NCBI RefSeq assembly: GCF_002906155.1
Contig: NZ_MUJK01000008.1
Location: 62,001 to 126,000 of the forward strand
DNA length: 64,000 bases
Reading direction: 5' to 3'
From: Pseudomonas laurylsulfativorans
Lineage (GTDB): Bacteria; Pseudomonadota; Gammaproteobacteria; Pseudomonadales; Pseudomonadaceae
Of the stretch, positions 41,558 to 49,209 are shown piece after piece; within the stretch, counting starts at the first letter, position 1, and each line of letters starts with the position of its first letter. Below the pieces are notes generated by a model. That model did no database searches. It had not been told where the DNA came from and worked only from the letters and a program-made list of their open reading frames with translations. A program made the position numbers and the translations under genes.

Positions 41558-43735
41558 ATGACTGAACACGTTCAAGTCGGTGGCCTGCAGGTCGCCAAAG
41601 TCCTGTTCGACTTCGTGAACAACGAAGCCATTCCCGGTACCGGCCTCACCGCCGATAAGTTCTGGGCCGGTGCCGACAAGGTCATCCATGACCTGGCGCC
41701 GAAGAACAAAGCCCTACTCGCCAAACGCGATGATTTCCAGGCTCGTATCGATGGCTGGCACCAACAGCGTGCCGGCCAGTCGCACGACGCCGTGGCCTAT
41801 AAAGCCTTCCTGCAAGACATCGGTTATCTGCTGCCAGAAGCGGCCGATTTCCAGGCAACGACGCAAAACGTCGATGACGAAATCGCCCGCATGGCCGGCC
41901 CACAGCTCGTGGTACCGGTGATGAACGCCCGCTTCGCACTCAATGCCTCGAACGCCCGTTGGGGCTCGCTGTACGATGCGCTCTACGGCACCGACGCCAT
42001 CAGCGAAGCCGACGGCGCGGAAAAAGGCAAAGGCTACAACAAGGTGCGCGGTGACAAGGTCATCGCCTTCGCCCGTGCCTTCCTCGACGAATCGGCGCCT
42101 TTGGCGGCCGGCTCCCACGTCGACTCCACCGGCTACAAGATCGTCGACGGCAAACTGGTGGTCGCCCTTAAAGGCGGCAGCAACACCGGCCTGCGCAACG
42201 ACGCTCAACTGATCGGTTTCCAGGGCGATGCCGCTGCACCGACCGCGATTCTGCTGAAAAACAATGGCCTGCATTTCGAAATCCAGGTCGACGCCAGCAC
42301 CCCGGTCGGCCAGACCGACGCGGCCGGCGTCAAAGACATCCTGATGGAAGCTGCGCTGACCACCATCATGGACTGCGAAGACTCGGTTGCCGCCGTCGAT
42401 GCCGATGACAAAGTGGTGATCTACCGCAACTGGCTCGGCCTGATGAAGGGCGACCTGTCGGAAAGCGTCGCCAAGGGCGGTCAGACCTTTACCCGTACCA
42501 TGAACGCCGACCGCACCTACACCGCAGTCGATGGCAGCGAACTGAGCCTGCACGGTCGCTCGTTGCTGTTCGTGCGTAACGTCGGTCACCTGATGACCAT
42601 CGACGCGATCCTCGACAAAGACGGCAACGAAGTGCCGGAAGGCATTCTCGACGGCCTGGTGACCTGCCTGTCGGCGATCCACAACCTCAACGGCAACAGC
42701 TCGCGCAAGAACAGCCGCACCGGCTCGGTCTATATCGTGAAGCCGAAGATGCACGGTCCTGAAGAAGCAGCGTTCACCAACGAGCTGTTCGGCCGCATCG
42801 AAGACGTGCTGGGCCTGCCACGCAACACCCTCAAAGTCGGGATCATGGACGAGGAGCGTCGTACCACGATCAACCTCAAGGCCTGCATCAAGGCGGCGAG
42901 CGAGCGCGTGGTGTTCATCAACACCGGTTTCCTCGACCGCACGGGCGATGAAATCCACACCTCCATGGAAGCCGGCCCGATGGTGCGCAAGGCGGACATG
43001 AAGGCAGAAAAATGGATCGGCGCCTACGAGAACTCCAACGTCGATATCGGTCTGAGCACCGGCCTGCAAGGTCGCGCGCAGATCGGTAAAGGCATGTGGG
43101 CCATGCCGGACCTGATGGCAGCGATGCTCGAACAGAAAATCGCTCACCCGCTGGCCGGTGCCAACACCGCCTGGGTGCCGTCGCCGACCGCTGCTGCCCT
43201 GCACGCGCTGCACTACCACAAGGTTGACGTGTTCGCCCGTCAGGCCGAACTGGCCAAGCGTGCCCATGCATCGGTAGACGACATCCTGACCATCCCGCTG
43301 GCGGTGAACCCGCAGTGGACCGCCGAACAGATCAAGAACGAACTGGACAACAACAGCCAGGGCATTCTCGGCTACGTGGTGCGCTGGATCGACCAGGGCG
43401 TCGGCTGTTCCAAGGTGCCGGACATCAACGACGTCGGCCTGATGGAAGACCGTGCAACGCTGCGTATTTCCAGCCAGCACATCGCCAACTGGCTGCGCCA
43501 TGGCGTCGTCACTGAAGAACAAGTCATGGAAAGCCTCAAGCGCATGGCACCCGTGGTTGACCGGCAGAACGCCGGCGATGCGCTGTACCGTCCGCTGGCC
43601 CCGAACTTCGACAGCAACATCGCCTTCCAGGCAGCGGTCGAACTGGTGGTCGAAGGCACCCAGCAACCGAACGGTTATACCGAGCCGGTCCTGCACCGTC
43701 GTCGTCGCGAGTTCAAGGCTGCCAATGGCCTGTAA
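41558..43735 (+). CDS. glcB: Malate synthase G
   Basis: It condenses glyoxylate with acetyl-CoA to malate, serving growth on acetate, fatty acids, glycolate and glycine. The 725-residue length is that of the G isoform. Conserved motifs include MDCEDSVAAVDADDKV, GRSLLFVRNVGHLM and LKVGIMDEERRTTINL. The ATG at 41558 has GAGG six bases upstream; an in-frame GTG at 41546 overlaps that site. It stands alone and ends at a strong terminator. Fatty-acid oxidation by the dehydrogenases in this window would feed the same glyoxylate route. Confidence 0.97.
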   Translation: MTEHVQVGGLQVAKVLFDFVNNEAIPGTGLTADKFWAGADKVIHDLAPKNKALLAKRDDFQARIDGWHQQRAGQSHDAVAYKAFLQDIGYLLPEAADFQATTQNVDDEIARMAGPQLVVPVMNARFALNASNARWGSLYDALYGTDAISEADGAEKGKGYNKVRGDKVIAFARAFLDESAPLAAGSHVDSTGYKIVDGKLVVALKGGSNTGLRNDAQLIGFQGDAAAPTAILLKNNGLHFEIQVDASTPVGQTDAAGVKDILMEAALTTIMDCEDSVAAVDADDKVVIYRNWLGLMKGDLSESVAKGGQTFTRTMNADRTYTAVDGSELSLHGRSLLFVRNVGHLMTIDAILDKDGNEVPEGILDGLVTCLSAIHNLNGNSSRKNSRTGSVYIVKPKMHGPEEAAFTNELFGRIEDVLGLPRNTLKVGIMDEERRTTINLKACIKAASERVVFINTGFLDRTGDEIHTSMEAGPMVRKADMKAEKWIGAYENSNVDIGLSTGLQGRAQIGKGMWAMPDLMAAMLEQKIAHPLAGANTAWVPSPTAAALHALHYHKVDVFARQAELAKRAHASVDDILTIPLAVNPQWTAEQIKNELDNNSQGILGYVVRWIDQGVGCSKVPDINDVGLMEDRATLRISSQHIANWLRHGVVTEEQVMESLKRMAPVVDRQNAGDALYRPLAPNFDSNIAFQAAVELVVEGTQQPNGYTEPVLHRRRREFKAANGL

Positions 43736-43757
43736 CTGAGCGTTTACGCCGGACATG

Positions 43758-43791
43758 AAAAAGCCCTGATCGAAAGATCAGGGCTTTTTTT
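43758..43791 (+). terminator. Intrinsic terminator of glcB
   Basis: AAGCCCTGATC-GAAA-GATCAGGGCTT stem followed by TTTTT. The A-run at the left allows activity in both directions. It starts 22 bases after the stop. Confidence 0.95.
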
Positions 43792-43803
43792 ACGCCATGT
43801 TCC

Positions 43804-43871
43804 TGTAGGAGCCCGGCTTGCCGGCGATGGCATTCTCAAGGACGCTATCGCCGGCAAGCCGGACTCCTACA
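43804..43871. repeat. REPIN between glcB and the response regulator gene
   Basis: TGTAGGAGCCCGGCTTGCCG and TATCGCCGGCAAGCCGGACT copies, inverted, with a short spacer ('CCGGC' subtype). It lies between two convergent genes. Confidence 0.9.
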
Positions 43872-43890
43872 AAATGCGTTTCACACGCGG

Positions 43891-44337
43891 CTACAGCTTC
43901 ACCCCAAGCTCACGCTTGACCAACTCAAGCAACTGCGCGGCATCAATCGGCTTGAGCAGAAAGTCCACCACACTCAAATGCATTGCCGCGATGGCGTCTT
44001 TCACGTCGGCATCGCCCGAGACGATGATGATCGGCAACGCCGCCCTAACCGATTCGCGCACCTGGCGGATCAGCTCCAGCCCGTCGATATGGCCCATGCG
44101 CAGGTCAGTAATCACCAGTCCGATCGAAGGCTTTTCCTCCAGCATCTTGAGTGCAGCTTCGCCACTGGCCGCGGTCAGGCTGCGAATACCGTCCAGCGCG
44201 AGAATCTCTGACAGCAGCTCCCGGGCGTCCTTGTCGTCATCGACGATCAGCACCCGTTGCGGTGGCAGGTCAGGTTCCTGCATGACGGCACTCAGCGCTT
44301 CGCGCTCGGCGTCGCTCAAAATATCGTGGTCGGACAT
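43891..44337 (-). CDS. Single-domain response regulator
   Basis: A 148-residue CheY-like receiver with a ~25-residue N-terminal extension. The phospho-acceptor is D78 in LVITDLRMG, and the acidic pocket is LIVDDDKD. The conserved lysine lies in FLLKPIDAA. There is no output domain, so it must signal through a partner. It is divergent from the cNMP/CBS/DUF294 gene (258-base gap). No histidine kinase is in the window. Confidence 0.92.
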   Translation of the reverse strand: MSDHDILSDAEREALSAVMQEPDLPPQRVLIVDDDKDARELLSEILALDGIRSLTAASGEAALKMLEEKPSIGLVITDLRMGHIDGLELIRQVRESVRAALPIIIVSGDADVKDAIAAMHLSVVDFLLKPIDAAQLLELVKRELGVKL

Positions 44338-44595
44338 GGCTTTCTCTACATGTTCACTTCATTTCCCTAGCACAGTGGTGAGACATCGCTAAGCAGACCC
44401 TCAATGTGCGCTTCGTCGGAAAATTTTCCAAGAGGGGAACAGAGAGGTTTTTCGCACCCTTGTGTAGGGTTCTTCCGACATTTCAGGGCGCTAACTGCCT
44501 ACCTAGACTTACGTCCAATGGGCACCCCGGCCACAGGGGTCGACCATGTCCGGGTCATCCGACAACAACAATTCAAAAAAACAGCGGTAATGGTT

Positions 44596-46530
44596 ATGAG
44601 TAAAGCGGACGCCTTCACACAGGCAGGGAAAACCGCGGTGTTGCAGAACATCCAGGGCACGTTGCAATTCCTTCAGCGCTTCCCGCCCTTCAACCAGATG
44701 GAACACGCTCACCTGGCGTTTCTGGTCGAGCAATGTCAGCTGCGTTTTTACGCTCCCGGCGAGAGCATCATCAAACCCGCCGACGGCCCGGTCGAGCACT
44801 TCTATATCGTCAAGCAAGGCCGGGTCGTGGGCGAGCGTCCGCATACGGCCAAAGGTGGCACCGAAACGGTCTTTGAGATCACCACTGGCGAATGCTTCCC
44901 CCTCGCGGCGTTGCTGGGTGAGCGGGCGACCCGCACCGAGCACCTGGCGGGCGAAGACACCTTCTGCCTGCAGCTGAACAAGCCGGCGTTCATCCGCCTG
45001 TTTTCGCTATCGGACACCTTCCGCAACTTCGCCTTGCGCTGTGTCAGCAGCCTGCTGGATCAGGTCAACCAGCAAGTGCAGCAAAAAGCCGTGGAAACCC
45101 TTGGCACCCAATATTCGCTCAATACCCGCTTGGGCGAATTGGCCATGCGCCACCCGGTAATGTGCGGCCCCCAGACGCCATTGCGCGAAGCCGTGACGTT
45201 GATGCACGAACAGCAGGTCGGCAGCATCGTGGTGGTCGACGAACTCAAGGCGCCATTGGGGATTTTCACCCTCCGCGACCTGCGTCAGACCGTGGCCAAT
45301 GGCAGCAGTGATTTCAACGAAGCCATCGAAGGGCACATGACCCGGGCACCGTTTTTCCTGTCGCCGGATCACAGTGCCTTCGACGCGGCGATTGCCATGA
45401 CCGAGCGGCACATTGCCCATGTCTGCCTGGTCAAGGACCAACGCTTGTGCGGCGTGGTTTCCGAGCGCGATCTGTTTTCCCTGCAGCGAGTCGACCTGGT
45501 TCACCTGGCGCGTACCATCCGCAATGCGCAGAAGGTGGAAAACCTGGTGGCGCTGCGTGGCGAAATCGGTCAACTGGTCGAGCGCATGCTGGCCCACGGC
45601 GCTTCCTCGACGCAGATCACCCACATCATCACCTTGCTCAACGACCACACCGTGTGCCGGGTGATCGAACTGACCCTCGCCGAAAGAGGCGACCCCGGCG
45701 TGCCATTCAGCTGGCTGTGCTTCGGCAGTGAAGGCCGTCGCGAGCAGACCCTGCACACCGATCAGGACAACGGCATTCTGTTCGAAGCCAGGGATGCGGC
45801 CCATGCCGCCGAGATTCGCGGCAAGTTGCTGCCCCTCGCCCAGCAGATCAACCAGAGCCTGGCGTTGTGCGGCTTCACCTTGTGCAAGGGCAATATCATG
45901 GCCGGCAACCCCGAGCTGTGCCTGTCCCGGGCCGAATGGGCGCGGCGCTTTGCGGCATTTATCCGCGAGGCAACCCCGGAGAACCTGCTGGGGTCGAGCA
46001 TCTATTTCGATTTGCGCGTGGTCTGGGGCAGCGAGCAAGGCTGCGAGCAGTTGCGTCGGGGCATCCTCGATCAGGTCGGCGACAATCGTTTGTTCCAGCG
46101 CATGATGGCCGAGAATGCGCTGCGTAATCGCCCGCCCGTAGGACGTTTCCGCGAGTTCGTGCTGGCGCGCAAAAATGGTGAAAAAGCCACTCTGGACTTG
46201 AAAACCCAAGGCCTGGCACCGTTCGTCGACGGCGCCAGGTTACTGGCCCTGGCCCACGGTATCGAAGCGAACAACACGCTGGAGCGTTTTCGCCAACTGG
46301 TCGCCAAAGAGGTCATCGAGCCCCTGGACGGTGCCGCGTACGAAGAGGCCTATCACTTCATCCAGCAAACCCGCATGCAGCAACATCAACTACAGACCCG
46401 GGAGAATTTTCCTTACTCAAACCGGGTCGACCCCGACAGCCTCAATCATCTGGACCGGCGCATCCTGCGTGAGTCCCTGCGCCAGGCACAACGCCTGCAA
46501 AGCAGCCTGACGTTGCGGTATCAGCTATGA
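44596..46530 (+). CDS. cNMP-binding / CBS / DUF294 nucleotidyltransferase-like protein
   Basis: A 644-residue soluble multidomain protein. In order: a cyclic-nucleotide-binding domain (about residues 25-145), two CBS domains (about 175-300, with HPVMCGPQTPLREAVTLM at the first), then the DUF294 nucleotidyltransferase-like domain with FGSEGRREQTLHTDQDNGIL near 375-395, and DUF294_C. The GSxGR...TDQDN motif is kept, so transferase activity (GlnD-like) is possible. The start is uncertain: ATGs at 44590 and 44596 both lack a good ribosome site. Its stop overlaps the exonuclease start by four bases. Confidence 0.88.
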   Translation: MSKADAFTQAGKTAVLQNIQGTLQFLQRFPPFNQMEHAHLAFLVEQCQLRFYAPGESIIKPADGPVEHFYIVKQGRVVGERPHTAKGGTETVFEITTGECFPLAALLGERATRTEHLAGEDTFCLQLNKPAFIRLFSLSDTFRNFALRCVSSLLDQVNQQVQQKAVETLGTQYSLNTRLGELAMRHPVMCGPQTPLREAVTLMHEQQVGSIVVVDELKAPLGIFTLRDLRQTVANGSSDFNEAIEGHMTRAPFFLSPDHSAFDAAIAMTERHIAHVCLVKDQRLCGVVSERDLFSLQRVDLVHLARTIRNAQKVENLVALRGEIGQLVERMLAHGASSTQITHIITLLNDHTVCRVIELTLAERGDPGVPFSWLCFGSEGRREQTLHTDQDNGILFEARDAAHAAEIRGKLLPLAQQINQSLALCGFTLCKGNIMAGNPELCLSRAEWARRFAAFIREATPENLLGSSIYFDLRVVWGSEQGCEQLRRGILDQVGDNRLFQRMMAENALRNRPPVGRFREFVLARKNGEKATLDLKTQGLAPFVDGARLLALAHGIEANNTLERFRQLVAKEVIEPLDGAAYEEAYHFIQQTRMQQHQLQTRENFPYSNRVDPDSLNHLDRRILRESLRQAQRLQSSLTLRYQL

Positions 46531-47234
46531 GCCTGTTTTCATGGTTGCGCCCAGCGGGCCCCACCCTGCCCGCCCACCTGCAACATCGCCTGGAACGCTT
46601 GCCCACCGCCGCCGCCCTGAGCGAATGCAGTCTGCGCGAGCAGCGCTGGGTGGTACTCGATCTGGAAACCACCGGGTTGAACCTGAACAAGGACCAGGTG
46701 CTGTCCATCGGCGCGGTGGTGATCGAGGACGGGGCCATCGACTTTCGCCAGCTGTTCGAACGCACCCTGCAATATCCGCAAGTCAAACTCGGCCCCAGCG
46801 TGCTGATCCACGGCATTGGCCCCAGCGCCATTGCGGCGGGCAGCGACCCGGCAGAGGCGTTGCTCGACCTGATGGAGTACCTCGGTGACAGTCCGGTGCT
46901 GGCCTTCCACGCGCCGTTTGACCAGCACATGCTCGGCCGCGCACTGAAAGATCACCTGGGTTGCAAGTTGCAGCATACGTTTCTGGATGTGGCGGACATT
47001 GCGCCGCTGCTATGCCCACAGGCGAACATTCGCGAGGCCGGGCTGGACGACTGGATCGACTGGTTCAAGCTCGAAGTCTTCGAGCGCCACCACGCCAGCG
47101 CCGACGCCCTGGCCACCGCTGAACTGGCGCTGATTCTGTTCAGCCGCGCGCGGCAGCAGCAGATTCATAGCCCGTTGAACCTGCAACAGCGCTTGAGTCA
47201 GTGGAAACGCCGGCAGCAGGCACCGTCCTTCTGA
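46527..47234 (+). CDS. DEDDh 3'-5' exonuclease (DNA polymerase III epsilon-like)
   Basis: A 235-residue exonuclease of the DnaQ family. The ExoI motif is VVLDLETTGLNLNKD, followed by SIGAVVIEDG; the ExoII region FHAPFDQHMLGRAL and the C-terminal HHASADALATAEL (the H...D of the DEDDh set) are present. It is translationally coupled (ATGA overlap) to the upstream DUF294 protein, an arrangement I recall from other pseudomonads. Whether it degrades DNA, RNA or small nucleotides cannot be read from sequence. Confidence 0.92.
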   Translation: MSLFSWLRPAGPTLPAHLQHRLERLPTAAALSECSLREQRWVVLDLETTGLNLNKDQVLSIGAVVIEDGAIDFRQLFERTLQYPQVKLGPSVLIHGIGPSAIAAGSDPAEALLDLMEYLGDSPVLAFHAPFDQHMLGRALKDHLGCKLQHTFLDVADIAPLLCPQANIREAGLDDWIDWFKLEVFERHHASADALATAELALILFSRARQQQIHSPLNLQQRLSQWKRRQQAPSF

Positions 47235-47249
47235 CCTATACGCACACCC

Positions 47250-47337
47250 CCTGCTCGCGAAAAATCATCTGACACCTCGGTCTTGCCAGAAAAGCGTGTC
47301 ACCGTTGACGATTTTCGCGAGCAAGCTCGCTCCTACA
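47250..47337. repeat. REPIN with a truncated left copy
   Basis: Left copy keeps only CTGCTCGCGAAAA; right copy TTCGCGAGCAAGCTCGCTCC is complete. It lies between the exonuclease and the sigma factor gene. Confidence 0.75.
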
Positions 47338-47401
47338 GGGGCCGCCGCCAAATTCCCACCCGACCAACGCTAATTGCTTACCTACCCTGCCTCTGCCACA
47401 A

Positions 47402-47420
47402 TCGCGAACAATTCTCGTTA
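47402..47420. promoter_or_regulatory. Candidate Fur box upstream of the ECF sigma gene
   Basis: GCGAACAATTCTCGTTA resembles the pseudomonad Fur site core (ATTATTCTCATT), with three differences across 12 bases. It lies about 30 bases before the fiuI-like start, where iron control is expected. Confidence 0.55.
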
Positions 47421-47448
47421 GTTACAACTTCCCAATCGGTGATGCGGC

Positions 47449-47967
47449 GTGTCGTCAGTCCCAAGCCCTCAAAGTGAGCTCGTCGGTGCGTTGTATCGCG
47501 ACCATCGCGGTTGGCTATTGGCCTGGCTTCGACGCAACGTCGCCTGCCCGCAGCGGGCAGAAGACCTGAGCCAGGACACTTTCGTGCGTTTGCTGGGCCG
47601 CGAGGATATGAAGGCCCCGCGCGAACCGCGGGCATTTCTGGTGGCGATTGCCAAGGGCCTGCTGTTCGATTACTTCCGTCGCGCCGCGCTGGAACAGGCC
47701 TATCTCACCGAGCTGATGCTGATTCCCGAAGCCGAACAACCATCGGCGGAAGAACAGCAAATGATCCTCGAAGACCTGAAAAACATTGACCGTTTGCTCG
47801 GCAAGCTTTCCAGCAAGGCCCGGGCGGCGTTCCTCTATAACCGTCTCGACGGCCTCGGCCATGCAGAAATCGCCGAGCGCCTCGGCGTGTCGGTGCCGCG
47901 AGTGCGTCAGTACCTGGCCCAAGGCACTCGCCAGTGCTACATCGCGCTGTATGGTGAGCCGACATGA
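47449..47967 (+). CDS. fiuI: ECF sigma factor of the FecI/FiuI type
   Basis: A 172-residue extracytoplasmic-function sigma factor with region 2 (LYRDHRGWLLAWLRRNVACP, AEDLSQDTFVRLLG) and region 4 (RLGVSVPRVRQYLAQGT). It should direct transcription of the TonB receptor gene downstream once an anti-sigma signal arrives. The start is the GTG at 47449. The stop overlaps the anti-sigma start (ATGA). The symbol follows the P. aeruginosa ferrichrome system, whose gene order and position this resembles; the ligand is not proven. Confidence 0.88.
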   Translation: MSSVPSPQSELVGALYRDHRGWLLAWLRRNVACPQRAEDLSQDTFVRLLGREDMKAPREPRAFLVAIAKGLLFDYFRRAALEQAYLTELMLIPEAEQPSAEEQQMILEDLKNIDRLLGKLSSKARAAFLYNRLDGLGHAEIAERLGVSVPRVRQYLAQGTRQCYIALYGEPT

Positions 47968-48938
47968 ATCCGGTCAGTTCCAAACCGGTATCGGCCAAAG
48001 TGCTGGACGCGGCGATTGCCTGGCAGTTGTCCATGGATTGCGCCAACCCGGTTGAGCGCGAAGAGTTCGCCAAGTGGCATGCTGCCAACGAAGAGCACGC
48101 CCGCGCCTGGCGCCAGCTGGGCATGCTCGACCAGCGCTTCAGCGTAGCCAGCGGCCCGGCCCGCACAGCCCTGCTGCAATCGCGCGAAGGCATTCGCCGG
48201 CGGGTGCGCAAGCTCGGCAATGGCATGGCGAGTGTGGTGGCGGTGATCGGCCTGGCGCTGTTTGCCGGGCCACGTTACCTGCCGATCGATTACTGGCTGG
48301 CCGACCAGCGCACCGCCGTTGGCGAGCAGCGCACCCTGCGCCTGGCCGACGGCACTCTGGTCAGTCTCAACACCCACAGTGCCCTGGATGTGCGCTTCGA
48401 TGAAAAGCAGCGGCGCCTTGTCCTTCAAGAAGGCGAGATCCTGGTTGAAACCGGTCATGGCGACCCGCGGCCGTTCATTGTCCAAACCCGTGAAGGCAGC
48501 ATGCGCGCGCTGGGTACGCGGTTTCTGGTCAAGCGCGAAGACGAAGGCACGCGCCTGAGCGTGCTGCAGTCGGCGGTGGCGGTTCACCCCGAGTCCAACC
48601 CCGATGAACAGATTCTGCGCGAAGGCCAGCAGGTGTTGATCCGCAGTAACGGCCTGGGTCCGGTTCTGGCCGTCAACCTCGGCGCGGATGCCTGGACCCG
48701 CGGCATGCTGGTGGTGGATAACACGCGACTGGAAGACCTGGTGCATGAAATCGGTCGTTATCGAACCGGTTACGTCGGCGTTGCGCCGGAAGTGGCCGAC
48801 CTGCGCATCACTGGCAGCTTTCCGCTGCGCGACACCGACCTGGCGCTCAATGCCCTGCTGCCGACCCTGCCGGTGCAGATCGAGCAGCACACGCAATGGT
48901 GGGTGAAGGTCGTGGCCAAGGCCGACGCCAAGCCCTGA
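47964..48938 (+). CDS. fiuR: FecR-type anti-sigma factor / signal transducer
   Basis: A 324-residue inner-membrane regulator. The N-terminal ~80 cytoplasmic residues bind the sigma factor (AIAWQLSMDCANPVEREEFA), one transmembrane helix follows (GMASVVAVIGLALFAG), then the periplasmic FecR domain with QRTLRLADGTLVSLNTHSAL. It would sense the ligand-loaded receptor through the receptor's N-terminal domain. It overlaps the sigma gene and precedes the receptor gene by about 270 bases. Confidence 0.9.
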   Translation: MNPVSSKPVSAKVLDAAIAWQLSMDCANPVEREEFAKWHAANEEHARAWRQLGMLDQRFSVASGPARTALLQSREGIRRRVRKLGNGMASVVAVIGLALFAGPRYLPIDYWLADQRTAVGEQRTLRLADGTLVSLNTHSALDVRFDEKQRRLVLQEGEILVETGHGDPRPFIVQTREGSMRALGTRFLVKREDEGTRLSVLQSAVAVHPESNPDEQILREGQQVLIRSNGLGPVLAVNLGADAWTRGMLVVDNTRLEDLVHEIGRYRTGYVGVAPEVADLRITGSFPLRDTDLALNALLPTLPVQIEQHTQWWVKVVAKADAKP

Positions 48939-48955
48939 ATCCCCACACAGAACCC

Positions 48956-49075
48956 TGTGGCGAGGGGGCTTGCCCCCGTTGGATCGCGAAGCGGCCCCCG
49001 CATTTTCCAGTTAAACCGCATTGGCTGATTTTGCGACTGCTACGCAGCCGGACGGGGGCAAGCCCCCTCGCCACA
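48956..49075. repeat. Second-family REP composite (GGGGGCTTGCCCCC type)
   Basis: TGTGGCGAGGGGGCTTGCCC and its inverted copy CGGGGGCAAGCCCCCTCGCC flank a spacer that itself holds GATCGCGAAGCGGCC and CGACTGCTACGCAGCCG elements. This is a different REP family from the others in the window; a close relative is at 62808. Confidence 0.9.
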
Positions 49076-49118
49076 AAATGCGCATCCCTGAAGCACCTCG
49101 ATGCTTATTGGATAACTG

Positions 49119-49137
49119 AATCGAAATTATTTTCATC
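49119..49137. promoter_or_regulatory. Candidate Fur-like site upstream of the receptor gene
   Basis: AATTATTTTCAT differs at about one position from the pseudomonad Fur core ATTATTCTCAT. It is about 75 bases before the receptor start. A GAAATATTTC palindrome (49183-49192) lies nearer the ribosome site. Confidence 0.4.
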
Positions 49138-49209
49138 CAGCCCTATCACTTTTTGATTTTCGTTCGGCACACAGGCAATTGAGAAATATTTCCATTCAGG
49201 AGCCGCTGT

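Noticed and set aside
41714..43756. A 680-codon minus-strand frame opposite malate synthase
   Set aside because: Shadow of a highly conserved gene; no ribosome site or recognisable domain.
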